From Bin87 sp965221295 (GTDB taxonomy: Bacteria > Chloroflexota > Dehalococcoidia > Lucifugimonadales > UBA3495): a DNA stretch of 64,000 bases. The notes under the pieces are model-generated. The model ran no database searches and was not told where the DNA came from. It was given only the letters and a program-made list of their open reading frames with translations. Shown in pieces: positions 35,626-44,139 of the stretch. Every line of letters begins with the position of its first letter. The first letter of the stretch is position 1. Location of the stretch: NCBI GenBank assembly GCA_965221295.1, contig OZ244879.1:2604001-2668000 (forward strand), in the 5' to 3' direction. The position numbers and the translations under genes were made by a program.

Positions 35626-37431
35626 ATGGGAGCTGATACTCTGAAAACCCAAAACTGCGGCGAACTGCGCGCCGCCCACGATGGTTCCGCCACGACCCTG
35701 GCCGGCTGGGTGAGCCGACGCCGGGACCACGGCGGGATCATTTTCATCGACCTCCGCGACCGTTCCGGGTTGGTGCAGGTCGCCCTCAATCCCGAATACC
35801 TGTCTGACGACGACTACGCCACAGCAGAACGCCTCCGGTCTGAATGGTGCGTCCAAATCGTTGGAACTGTTCGGAAACGGCCCGCGGGATCCGAAAACCC
35901 AGCCCTGCTCACCGGTGAGATCGAAGTGATGGGTTCGGCGATTTCCGTGCTGAACCAATCTCAGACGCCACCGTTCTACATCGCTGACGATGTTGAAGCC
36001 GACGAGAGCCTACGGCTGCGCTACCGTTACCTGGACCTGCGCCGTCCCGCCATGCAGGCGAATCTAAGGTTGCGCCACCAAGTGGTGAAATACATACGGG
36101 ACTACCTGGACGACCACGGTTTCCTGGAAATCGAAACACCCATCCTGATCAAGAGCACCCCGGAAGGCGCGCGCGACTTCCTGGTTCCCAGCCGAATGCA
36201 GCCAGGCAATTTCTACGCGCTACCCCAGTCACCCCAGCAACTCAAGCAATTGCTCATGGTCAGCGGAGTGGAACGCTATTTCCAGATCGCCCGCTGCTTC
36301 CGGGACGAAGACCTCCGGGCCGACCGTCAACCGGAATTCACGCAACTCGACCTTGAGATGAGCTTCGTTAATGAATCCGACGTACTCACCTTGATCGAAG
36401 GCCTTTACGCCGGCCTGGTACGCGACCTGACGCCGCAATTCAAGGTTAAAACACCCTTCCCCCATTTGACCTTCGACGACGCCATGGCGCGCTACGGCAG
36501 CGACAAACCGGACCTTCGCTTCGGCCTGGAAATGGCGGATGTCAGCGACCTTGCCGCCGAGACCGAATTCCGTGTTTTCCACGGCGTCCTGGAACGCGGC
36601 GGCATCATCAAAGCCATGACCGTTCCCGGCCAGGGCGGACTATCCGGCTCCGACATGCGTCGCATGGAAGAGACCGCCAAGGAGTTCGGGGCCGCTGGCA
36701 TGAGCCATGTGCGGCTGCCTGGCGATGGCCCATTAGACGCCCTCACCGAAGACGATTTGCTGCTCTCGCCTGGGTTGAGGATGCCCGTGGAATGGGTGGT
36801 CCGGTTGGCACAACGCGTCGGCGCCAGCCGGGGCGACCTCATCATCCTGATGGCCGGCCCTCCCAAGCTGGCGAACCAGTGGCTGGCCGCCATGCGGTCC
36901 CACCTCGGCGCGCGACTCGAACTGGCCGACCCCAACACGCTGGCCTTCGCCTTCGTAACGGATTTCCCGATGTTCGATTGGGATGACGACGCTCAACGCT
37001 GGGATTCCACGCATCATCCATTCACCGCGCCGGCGATCGGTTGCGAACCCATGCTCGACGGCGATGACCTAGCCTCCATACCGTCGAGAGCCTACGATTT
37101 GGTCTGCAACGGCTCCGAACTGGCCAGCGGCAGCATTCGCATACACCAACGCCAGATGCAGGAACAAGTCTTCCGTATCCTAGGCTACACCTCAGAGCAG
37201 GTGCAGGATCGATTCGGCCATATCCTGGAGGCTTTCGACTTCGGAGCGCCTCCCCACGGTGGCATCGCTCCTGGTATCGACCGACTGGTCGCCATCCTCG
37301 CCGGCGCCGAATCCCTGCGGGAGGTCATCGCATTTCCCAAGACGCAGAGCGGCTCCGACCTGCTCTTTGGGGCGCCCGCCCCGGTTGACCAGAGCCAGCT
37401 GCGCGATCTGTCCATCGGCATCACCGAGTAG
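35626..37431 (+). CDS. aspS: Aspartyl-tRNA synthetase
   Basis: The 601-aa protein is a bacterial-type class IIb enzyme. It has an anticodon-binding OB fold (TLAGWVSRRRDHGGIIFIDLRD), motif 1 near FLEIETPILIKSTPEGARDF, motif 2 as RYFQIARCFRDEDLRADRQPE in part, the GAD insertion (about 300-410) and motif 3 as GIAPGIDRLVAILAG. It charges tRNA-Asp in the cytoplasm. Whether it also charges tRNA-Asn cannot be told here; asnS and gatCAB are not in the window. Confidence 0.97.
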   Translation: MGADTLKTQNCGELRAAHDGSATTLAGWVSRRRDHGGIIFIDLRDRSGLVQVALNPEYLSDDDYATAERLRSEWCVQIVGTVRKRPAGSENPALLTGEIEVMGSAISVLNQSQTPPFYIADDVEADESLRLRYRYLDLRRPAMQANLRLRHQVVKYIRDYLDDHGFLEIETPILIKSTPEGARDFLVPSRMQPGNFYALPQSPQQLKQLLMVSGVERYFQIARCFRDEDLRADRQPEFTQLDLEMSFVNESDVLTLIEGLYAGLVRDLTPQFKVKTPFPHLTFDDAMARYGSDKPDLRFGLEMADVSDLAAETEFRVFHGVLERGGIIKAMTVPGQGGLSGSDMRRMEETAKEFGAAGMSHVRLPGDGPLDALTEDDLLLSPGLRMPVEWVVRLAQRVGASRGDLIILMAGPPKLANQWLAAMRSHLGARLELADPNTLAFAFVTDFPMFDWDDDAQRWDSTHHPFTAPAIGCEPMLDGDDLASIPSRAYDLVCNGSELASGSIRIHQRQMQEQVFRILGYTSEQVQDRFGHILEAFDFGAPPHGGIAPGIDRLVAILAGAESLREVIAFPKTQSGSDLLFGAPAPVDQSQLRDLSIGITE

Positions 37432-37443
37432 AGGAGACCTACC

Positions 37444-38631
37444 ATGACTCAGTTCAACTACGACTCCCTATTTGCAGCCCACGCTCCCATTACGACCCGG
37501 AGCGCAAACCGGAACGCAAAGTACGATTTCGCGGTCGCGTACCCCGATCCCGACACTTTGCCACTGGAGGGGCTGGTCGATTCGTTGCGCGTAGCCCTGG
37601 AACGCGAAGGTCGAGACCTGGCCTACTACCCGGTGGCTGCCGGCTATCCGCCGCTGCGGGAATTGGTCGCCGACAAGCTACGCCGCGACCGCCAAATGGA
37701 CGTGTCCGCCGAAGACATCATTCTCACCTCAGGCTCCGGCGAAGCCATCAACATGCTCATCCAGGCCCTCACCGACCCCGGCGACGTGCTGCTAACCGAG
37801 GAGTACGTGTATCTCGGCACCATGCGCCAAATGCGGTTGTGGAGCGCACAAGTGGTGGGAGTGAAGTGCGACGATCACGGCCTGATCCCAGAGGCGCTGG
37901 ACGAGACCATCCGGGCCCAGGCCGCCGCCGGCAAACGGGTCAAGTTTCTCTACACCATCCCAACCTTCCAAAATCCGCTGGGATGGACTATGACCTTGGA
38001 ACGCCGCCAGCGAACCCTGGAAATTTGCCAGAGCCACGGCGTCCCAATTCTGGAAGACGATTGCTACGTTGACCTCCGCTTCGAGGGCGAAGACGTTACG
38101 TCCATGAGCAGCATGGACGACAGCGGGCAGGTTCTCTACGTCGGCTCAATGTCCAAAATCATCGCTCCCGGCGTCCGCATGGGCTATCTGGTCGCGCCCG
38201 AGGGCGTCCGCCAACGCGCCCTCAGCTTCAAATCAGGCGGGGCCAACCAATTCGCTGCGCTGGCCATCGAAGAATACCTGCGCAATCACATGTACGATCA
38301 CATCGACGACGAGAATCAGGCGCTGCGGGTCAAACGCGACTCCATGCTGGCCGCCTTGGGCGAGCATTTCGGCAACCGCGCCACCTGGAGTCGACCCGAA
38401 GGTGGCCTGTACCTATGGCTCACCATGCCCGAGGGAACCGACTTGGCGTCCTTCCAAGAGCAATCCTTCCAGGAAGGCGTCGGCTATTACAACGGCGCCA
38501 TGTTCTCGCCCGAAGGCAACGGGGCCAACATGGCCCGTCTGTGCTTTGGGCATCCCTCCGCCGAAACCGTCTCGGAAGGAATCGCTGAACTGGCAAACAT
38601 CTTCGAGCGCCACGGCATTTTCAACAGCTGA
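37444..38631 (+). CDS. PLP-dependent aminotransferase, class I/II
   Basis: The gene encodes 395 aa from an ATG with GAGGAG upstream, 12 bp after aspS. LTSGSGEAINMLIQAL, YTIPTFQNPLGWTM, ILEDDCYVDLRFEG and the PLP lysine in YVGSMSKIIAPGVRMGYLVAP are seen, then GGLYLWLTMPEG. It belongs with 2-aminoadipate and valine-pyruvate aminotransferases (MocR-like fold without the DNA-binding head). It is an intact paralogue of the broken gene at 28020-29262. The natural amino donor is unknown. Confidence 0.92.
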   Translation: MTQFNYDSLFAAHAPITTRSANRNAKYDFAVAYPDPDTLPLEGLVDSLRVALEREGRDLAYYPVAAGYPPLRELVADKLRRDRQMDVSAEDIILTSGSGEAINMLIQALTDPGDVLLTEEYVYLGTMRQMRLWSAQVVGVKCDDHGLIPEALDETIRAQAAAGKRVKFLYTIPTFQNPLGWTMTLERRQRTLEICQSHGVPILEDDCYVDLRFEGEDVTSMSSMDDSGQVLYVGSMSKIIAPGVRMGYLVAPEGVRQRALSFKSGGANQFAALAIEEYLRNHMYDHIDDENQALRVKRDSMLAALGEHFGNRATWSRPEGGLYLWLTMPEGTDLASFQEQSFQEGVGYYNGAMFSPEGNGANMARLCFGHPSAETVSEGIAELANIFERHGIFNS

Positions 38632-39056
38632 AACCGTCCCAGCGCCGAACGCGATGGACCGGCGCGGCGACGGTCAGCGCCGGCCACCCACCAACTGCGT
38701 TTACCCACGCGCAATTGGCGCTGGGAAGGGCGCTACTGAAACCGTGGCGCACCATTGGATGCTCGGTCGTCGCACCGCCCCGGTTGCCTCGGTTCGTACG
38801 CCGCAACGGCCTGACCGCGACCGCCACCGCGAGAATCCCCGGCGCTACGGGTCAACTGGCGCCCCGGCTGACCGTCGTCGACCCAAGTTTCGCCCTGCCG
38901 CGCTCACCATCACGACCTGCGTAACCAAGGCGCTCACGATGGCGCCGCGCGCTCCCAACCGTTGGTGGGCGACGCGCAGCGGCGGGCCAGGGAAAATACA
39001 GTGTTGAGGGCGGGTTGCAACCCGCCCTCAACTGGCCAGAGAACTTGGGAACCGGA
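38632..39056. other. Intergenic region between convergent genes
   Basis: About 425 bp without a supported gene; the right end carries the palindromic terminator at 39003-39032. The rest is high-GC with no repeat recognised. Confidence 0.5.
39003..39032. terminator. Perfect 30-bp palindrome, probable terminator
   Basis: GTTGAGGGCGGGTTG is followed immediately by its exact reverse complement CAACCCGCCCTCAAC. It lies 25 bp beyond the stop of the aldolase/phosphatase gene, between convergent transcripts. Confidence 0.65.
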
Positions 39057-40229
39057 TCAGTTGTCCCCGGTGACCATGGCTTCCGCCGGCTGGTGTCCGT
39101 TGGCGCGAATGGCGAACCGGTCCACCAGGTCGCCGATGCTCTGCCGGAAGCCCGAGTATTCCAGCTCGCCGTAGGGGAGCATGGCGGCGCCGGACCAACC
39201 CTGCGAACGCATGGCGATGCCCTTTTCCTGGGCCAGCTGGCGGGTGTAGTCCCACGCCGGGTTGTCGAAGAAATCGGTGGTGGATTCCGCAAACTTGCCT
39301 TCTGGGTTGACGCTGAAGCCCACGCACGAAACCAGCGGCAGGCAGTACATTCCCGTAACCGCCGTATTGATCGGAACCGGCATCAAGGGCATCACGTGCG
39401 ATCCCCTGGCGTCGCCGCCGATGAAGTGGGCCTTGGTGTAAGGGGAAATCAGTTCTTCTGGCGCGGGGAAGATTCCCTGATTTCGCACCACAGCCACCGG
39501 ATCGTCTTTGCCGGTATAGCTGCCCGCGATGTTGTGCAGCCGAGTGGCCGAAATCGCGGCCGCCGTCTGTCCGCTGTAGCGCGATACTATGCTCTCGATG
39601 GCGAAGCGTTCGTTGTCGCGCAGCAGCACCGTGATCTTGTAGTAGTCCTCCGGCGCGTGCAGCGAGATGATGCTGTCACCGTCGGTATTGTCCATGTCGA
39701 TGATGTTGAAAGTGAACCCGTCGCCCAGCCGGGGCAGCATCAAGCCGGCGCAATACATCGGGTCTGCGAAACCCAGAAACATGGGCAAGTTGTAGGCTCC
39801 CGGCCCGCACTTGTCGGCGGCCAGTACGAAGAACGATTCGGCGGGCCGCAGTGGATTGGTCTTGATGGGATCATGGTCGAAGGTCACTTCCGCAACCGCT
39901 GGGCCGGCGCCCCGGATGTTGCCTGACGGCGCATCGACCAACAGGTCCTGGCCAGCTCCGTAGAGACCATATTGCCGGGCGATTTCAGTCGCTTCCAAGA
40001 ACGAATTCCAAGCGAATTGGTGCACCGCTTCGTCGTTGTCACCCCTGGTATGGGTCGTGGTAATGCAGATGTCATCGCCGGTATGCCCCACGTAGGCGTC
40101 CAGCAACAACCCGTCCCTCACCGCCCGATCCGCGGCAGACCGTACCGAGTCCATCATGCGGTCGGATGGCTTGGTGTGACCGCCGATCGAACCCACGTCG
40201 GCTTTCAGCACGGAAATCGTCAAATCCAT
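39057..40229 (-). CDS. Bifunctional fructose-1,6-bisphosphate aldolase/phosphatase (archaeal type V)
   Basis: The gene encodes 390 aa from an ATG with AGGGAG upstream. The N-terminus LTISVLKADVGSIGGHT, HTGDDICI, GAGQDLLVDAPSGNIRGAG, DKCGPGAYNLP and the late SQGWSGAAMLPYGELEYSGF are the hallmarks of the class V FBPase that also condenses triose phosphates. It is a one-way gluconeogenic enzyme typical of archaea and deep-branching or thermophilic bacteria. A strong promoter (40313-40342) and a perfect palindromic terminator frame it as a single gene. Confidence 0.93.
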   Translation of the reverse strand: MDLTISVLKADVGSIGGHTKPSDRMMDSVRSAADRAVRDGLLLDAYVGHTGDDICITTTHTRGDNDEAVHQFAWNSFLEATEIARQYGLYGAGQDLLVDAPSGNIRGAGPAVAEVTFDHDPIKTNPLRPAESFFVLAADKCGPGAYNLPMFLGFADPMYCAGLMLPRLGDGFTFNIIDMDNTDGDSIISLHAPEDYYKITVLLRDNERFAIESIVSRYSGQTAAAISATRLHNIAGSYTGKDDPVAVVRNQGIFPAPEELISPYTKAHFIGGDARGSHVMPLMPVPINTAVTGMYCLPLVSCVGFSVNPEGKFAESTTDFFDNPAWDYTRQLAQEKGIAMRSQGWSGAAMLPYGELEYSGFRQSIGDLVDRFAIRANGHQPAEAMVTGDN

Positions 40230-40312
40230 CTGAATTCTCCCTGTCGTCTCACTGACCGTTCAGCGCGATGCGATGCGCCTGACGCCGCTGATTGTAATTT
40301 TTGGTAACGTGT

Positions 40313-40342
40313 ACGATAGCATCGCCAGTTTGCCACTGTCAA
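40313..40342 (-). promoter_or_regulatory. Promoter of the FBP aldolase/phosphatase gene
   Basis: On the minus strand a perfect TTGACA (40342-40337) and TATCGT (40318-40313) are 18 bp apart, giving a leader of about 77 nt before the ATG at 40229. Confidence 0.6.
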
Positions 40343-40448
40343 TTTGAGAATCGCCCTCACGCTCGGCAGATTGCCGCAATCGGTCCTCGCGGGGACGCGC
40401 GCCGAGTTCAACTGGCGGTCGGTCAAGCAAAACGGCGCGTCGCCGGCG

Positions 40449-40532
40449 CTCCTCCCGCGTAGGGAACCCACGCCTAGATTTGGGTAATCCCGCGACGGGG
40501 CGACCGGTTCTCCTCCCGCGTAGGGAACCCAC
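40449..40532. repeat. Two 23-bp direct repeats
   Basis: CTCCTCCCGCGTAGGGAACC plus CAC occurs at 40449-40471 and 40510-40532 (61-bp period), in a non-coding stretch between two divergent promoters. Confidence 0.85.
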
Positions 40533-40626
40533 CGTTGGCGCCGGGCGTCGGAACCGGGCCGTGGGCTGCGGCCAAAACTTTCGCTAGGACGATTCACCCG
40601 GCGCGGCTCTGGAATGTCCGCTTGGA

Positions 40627-40656
40627 TTGCCGCCATCGCGTGTATCCGGTTATAAT
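40627..40656 (+). promoter_or_regulatory. Promoter of the zinc-ribbon/TPR gene
   Basis: TTGCCG (40627-40632) and a perfect TATAAT (40651-40656) are 18 bp apart. Transcription starting near 40663 supports the ATG at 40688 over the upstream ATG at 40655. Confidence 0.55.
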
Positions 40657-40687
40657 GGTGGCAACCCTTACGAATGACCGGGTACGT

Positions 40688-41449
40688 ATGGACGTAATTC
40701 TGCAAATTTTGTCGGTCCTTTTCGTGGTGTTGTGGACCGCGCGCTTGGCCTCCAAGAAGGGGCGGAACTTGCTTCTTTGGGCTGGCGCCGCCGCTTTGCC
40801 AGCGGTGGCCGTTTACCTGATCGATTCCTTGCCGGAGGCGTTCACCATCTTGTGCATGGCTCCCATGCTCGGCTTGGTCTTCATACCCTCGCGAACTGTC
40901 CCCAGCGAAGCCGACGTGGACACCAACGTGTATTGTCCCAGGTGCCAGCACGCCCACGACCCCGGCCCGAACTTCTGCACCAACTGCGGTTGGGAGTTGA
41001 CGCGGCCTTACGCTACCGACGAACCAACCGCCGGCGCCACCACCGTCTCGGACCCAGTGGTGGCTTCCTCGGAATCCACCACGGATGCAACGCCAGCCGC
41101 AACCCAGCCGGCGCCGACGGTCGCCGCTGACCCGGTTTTCGCCGCCGAACAGACTGCGGAGCCGGCCCAACCGCCAGAACCCACCGCGTCGCCCGAACCG
41201 GGGCCCGGCCCAGCATTCTCCGCAGCCCCAATGAAGATCACCCGACCCTTGACGGCGTCGGCGATGACTGAAGCGGGGCTGACCCTATTCAACCAGGGCC
41301 GTGTGCGCGAGGCCGTTGACCAGTTCACCAAGGCGATTGCCCTGGATCCTCGCTACCGCGACGCATGGGCCAACCGGGCCAAGGCGTACAGTGAATTGGG
41401 TCTGATCGAAAAGGCCGCCGCTGATCAGGCCCAGCTCGAAGCCATTTAA
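40688..41449 (+). CDS. Membrane protein with zinc ribbon and TPR repeat
   Basis: The protein is 253 aa. Residues 1-55 form two to three hydrophobic segments (ILQILSVLFVVLWT, LLLWAGAAALPAVAVYLI). A zinc ribbon, CPRCQHAHDPGPNFCTNCGW (two CxxC pairs, about 79-97), follows. A Pro/Ala/Thr-rich linker runs to about 175. One or two TPR units end the protein (LFNQGRVREAVDQFTKAI, YRDAWANRAKAYSELG). The parts suggest a membrane-anchored scaffold for protein contacts; no defined family is recognised. It is monocistronic, convergent with fabI. Confidence 0.8.
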   Translation: MDVILQILSVLFVVLWTARLASKKGRNLLLWAGAAALPAVAVYLIDSLPEAFTILCMAPMLGLVFIPSRTVPSEADVDTNVYCPRCQHAHDPGPNFCTNCGWELTRPYATDEPTAGATTVSDPVVASSESTTDATPAATQPAPTVAADPVFAAEQTAEPAQPPEPTASPEPGPGPAFSAAPMKITRPLTASAMTEAGLTLFNQGRVREAVDQFTKAIALDPRYRDAWANRAKAYSELGLIEKAAADQAQLEAI

Positions 41450-41486
41450 CGCCCACCTTCCATCACAGCTGGTCATCCCTGGTGGG

Positions 41487-42260
41487 CTACACGGCCATAA
41501 TGTGGTAGCCCGCGTCCACGGGGAGCGTGGTTCCAGTGATGCCCGACGCAAGGTCGCTGGACAGGAACAAGGCCGCCTTGGCTACCTCATCCGCAGTGAT
41601 GTTCCGTTGCAGCGGCGCCCGTTCCGCGTGGGTTCGCTTCATATCCAGGAATCCGCTGATTCCTCGCGCCGCCAGGGTATCGACCGGACCCGCTGAGATC
41701 GCGTTGACGCGGACGCCATCGCCGCCGTATTCGTGGGCCAACTGACGCACCTCGTGTTCCAATGCAGCCTTGGCGGTTCCCATCACGTTATACCCCGGGT
41801 ACACTCGACTGGAGGCGTGGAACGTCATGGCGATCACGCTTCCGCCGTCCGTCATCAGCGGCGCGGCGTGTTTCACCATGGGCAGCAGAGTGAAGGCGCT
41901 GATCTCCAGCGCCAGCCGGAACCCGTCGCGTCCGGTGTCCGCCAGGCGGCCGGAGAGATCTTCCCGGTTGGCGAAGGCGATGCTGTGGACCAGGATCGAC
42001 AGGCTCCCCATTTGCGCCTTAGTGTTCTCAAAGACGTCCTGAATCTGCTGGTCGTCTGAAGCGTCGCAGGGCAGGATTATCGCATCGTCCAGCGTATTCG
42101 CCAGCCGCGCCACCCGGTCTTGCAGCCGGTCGTTCTGATAGGTCAATGCGATTCTGGCGCCACTGGCCGCCAGCGTCTGGGCGATTGCCCAAGCGATGCT
42201 GCGGTCGTTGGCGACCCCGAAAATGACCGCGTTGCGGCCGGTTAGGTCTATCGGATACAC
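41487..42260 (-). CDS. fabI: Enoyl-ACP reductase FabI
   Basis: The 257-aa protein is an atypical short-chain dehydrogenase. The NAD-binding loop VIFGVANDRSIAWAIAQ (G-x-x-x-x-x-SIAW), the VHSIAFANRE strand, the catalytic Y-x6-K in YPGYNVMGTAKAALE and the ending GITGTTLPVDAGYHIMA are all classic FabI. It carries out the last reduction in each fatty-acid elongation cycle. It lies 117 bp downstream of the F420-operon oxidoreductase on the same strand and may be co-transcribed or separate. Confidence 0.96.
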   Translation of the reverse strand: MYPIDLTGRNAVIFGVANDRSIAWAIAQTLAASGARIALTYQNDRLQDRVARLANTLDDAIILPCDASDDQQIQDVFENTKAQMGSLSILVHSIAFANREDLSGRLADTGRDGFRLALEISAFTLLPMVKHAAPLMTDGGSVIAMTFHASSRVYPGYNVMGTAKAALEHEVRQLAHEYGGDGVRVNAISAGPVDTLAARGISGFLDMKRTHAERAPLQRNITADEVAKAALFLSSDLASGITGTTLPVDAGYHIMAV

Positions 42261-42377
42261 GGAACTTCCTCGCGAATGTTTGCCAATTTGCTAAACATTG
42301 GCCGAATTTTTTGCCGGACGAACACGGTTGCCAGCCCGACGGGTTGCCAGCCGAGCACGGTTGCTGGTCACAATGGG

Positions 42378-43364
42378 TCATCGGTTGAAATCGGGCGCGA
42401 CCTGCTCCAGAAAGGTTTGCATCTGCTCTTCCTGCCGATACGACGCGAACCTGACCACGATCTGGTCCGCCCCGGACTCCGCGTAGGCGTGAATGCGCTC
42501 CCGCACCCGCTCGGCGTCCCCGAAAGGACCCCAGCGGTCGCCCCAGATGTTCGCGCCGTAATATCCTAGCAGCCAGTCCTCCGCCTCCGCTTCCGCCCGC
42601 GCGACATCCTCGTCTAGGTTCACCGTGAGATACATCACCGAAGACATTTCTTCGGAGTTGCGTCCGTATTCTTCGCAATAGCCTCGCACGGCGTTATTCA
42701 AATCCACGAATTCCTCCGGCGTTGCCGAAATGGAGATGACGCCATCAGCGAGCCGCGCCGCTCGGCGAGCCTGTCGCTCCCGCTGCGCTCCCTGTCCGTC
42801 GCCACGCCCGTGCCAGTGTACGGCCAGGTAAACGGGGACGCCATTCTCCTGCACCGGGGTCGGCTGCATCAAGGTTTCGTCCAGCTGGAAATGGCGCCCA
42901 GCGAAGGTGAAGGGTTCTTCCCGGCCCAGGCCTTTGATCACCCGCATCATTTCTTCCAGCCGCCGCGCTCGCGTACGCTGATCCACCTGAGCGTTGCGCC
43001 ACTCCGCTTGCTGCATGGCGTTGAACGCGCCGCCCACGCCGACGCCCAGTTGGAGCCTGCCGCCGGATATGAGGTCCACTGTGCCCATCATTTGGGCCAG
43101 CAACACCGGATGTCGGAGCGCCATGAGCATAACCGCCGTGCCCAGCCGGACCCGGGACGTGCGGGCCGCGATGGCCGCCAACGTGGTCATCGCCTCCAGG
43201 CGGGGTTTGGCGGTCAGGCTGTCGCCAACCCAAACCGACTCGAGGCCGGCTTCCTCCGCCCAAGTTGCCAGCTTCAATACCGATTCAGCGTCGGTGGGCT
43301 TGCGGTCCTCCAGCAGCAACCCTCGCGTGGGCAACAGACACCCAAGCGCTACCTTGCCATCCAT
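42378..43364 (-). CDS. Luciferase-like oxidoreductase, probably F420-dependent
   Basis: The gene encodes 328 aa from an ATG with GGAGAG upstream. LESVWVGDSLTAKPR, TSRVRLGTAVMLMALRHPVLLAQMM in part and GGRLQLGVGVGGAF are typical of the F420-using branch of the luciferase superfamily. It follows cofC by 35 bp in the F420 operon, which is the main reason to propose F420 rather than FMN; the sequence alone does not prove it. The substrate is unknown. Confidence 0.88.
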   Translation of the reverse strand: MDGKVALGCLLPTRGLLLEDRKPTDAESVLKLATWAEEAGLESVWVGDSLTAKPRLEAMTTLAAIAARTSRVRLGTAVMLMALRHPVLLAQMMGTVDLISGGRLQLGVGVGGAFNAMQQAEWRNAQVDQRTRARRLEEMMRVIKGLGREEPFTFAGRHFQLDETLMQPTPVQENGVPVYLAVHWHGRGDGQGAQRERQARRAARLADGVISISATPEEFVDLNNAVRGYCEEYGRNSEEMSSVMYLTVNLDEDVARAEAEAEDWLLGYYGANIWGDRWGPFGDAERVRERIHAYAESGADQIVVRFASYRQEEQMQTFLEQVAPDFNR

Positions 43365-43399
43365 ATCTTCTCTCCCAGTCCGGGTCCAGTGATGACTGC

Positions 43400-44089
43400 C
43401 TACAGTTGCAGCGGCGCGCGGTTGATATTGCCGGGCCGCCGACCCATCAAACGCTCCAAAAGGCCCGGTTCCATGTGCTCGTATTCTTCGAGATCCGAAC
43501 CGTCGTCCAGGTCGAACCCCATGCCGCCGCTGTAGTAGAACGCCACCGACACTCCCATCCGGGCCGCCGTGCCCACGTGCTTGCGAAAGCTATTGCTGCC
43601 CAATTCGGGCCTGAAATAGGGAATCAGTTCGTGAGGAACCAAGATCGCGTTGGTGCCGCCGTCCCGGCGCGCCGGCGACAGTGTCACGTTATGCTGATGC
43701 TGGGCGCTACGAATCAGCTGGTGGATATCCGCCGGCTTGATGAACGGCAGGTCTCCGGGCAGGTAGAGGGCGGAAACCTCGCGCAGCCTGGCGCTTTCAA
43801 ACGCTTTGGTAATGGTGTCGTTCAAGTTTCTGCCGAGGTCTTCCACCCAGGTCGCCCCCAGCGTCCGGGACAGGTTTCGGATCCGGTCGTCGCCCCCGAT
43901 CACCCAGAACGGGTCCACGTCGGCCCCGCGAATCGCCAGCAGCACCCGCCGCAGCATCCCGATGGTCAAATCCGCCCGATCCTGGGGGCCCATTATTCGT
44001 TCCAGCCGGGTTTTGCACTGCGCCAGCGGCTTCATGGGCACAACCGGCAGCACTGTCGGGTTGAGGTTGGTTCCCGGTTCCGTCAACAT
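43400..44089 (-). CDS. cofC: 2-phospho-L-lactate / PEP guanylyltransferase (CofC/FbiD)
   Basis: The gene encodes 229 aa from the ATG at 44089 with GGAG upstream; an earlier in-frame start at 44158 would overlap cofD. LPVVPMKPLAQCKTRL is the nucleotidyltransferase P-loop-like start, followed by ALYLPGDLPFIKPADI (metal-binding Asp). A GTNAILV strand and SFRKHVGTAARMGV follow. It activates phospholactate or phosphoenolpyruvate with GTP to make the F420 side-chain donor for CofD. Confidence 0.92.
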   Translation of the reverse strand: MLTEPGTNLNPTVLPVVPMKPLAQCKTRLERIMGPQDRADLTIGMLRRVLLAIRGADVDPFWVIGGDDRIRNLSRTLGATWVEDLGRNLNDTITKAFESARLREVSALYLPGDLPFIKPADIHQLIRSAQHQHNVTLSPARRDGGTNAILVPHELIPYFRPELGSNSFRKHVGTAARMGVSVAFYYSGGMGFDLDDGSDLEEYEHMEPGLLERLMGRRPGNINRAPLQL

Positions 44090-44139
44090 CCTGTTTACTC
44101 CGCGCGGCGGTTCCTGCGTAATTTGCGTTGGTTCAGAAC

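Larger units (their letters stand above)
40230..40687. other. Divergent promoter region with direct repeats
   Basis: No gene is supported. It holds the minus-strand promoter for the aldolase/phosphatase, two 23-bp direct repeats, and the plus-strand promoter for the zinc-ribbon/TPR gene. Confidence 0.6.
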
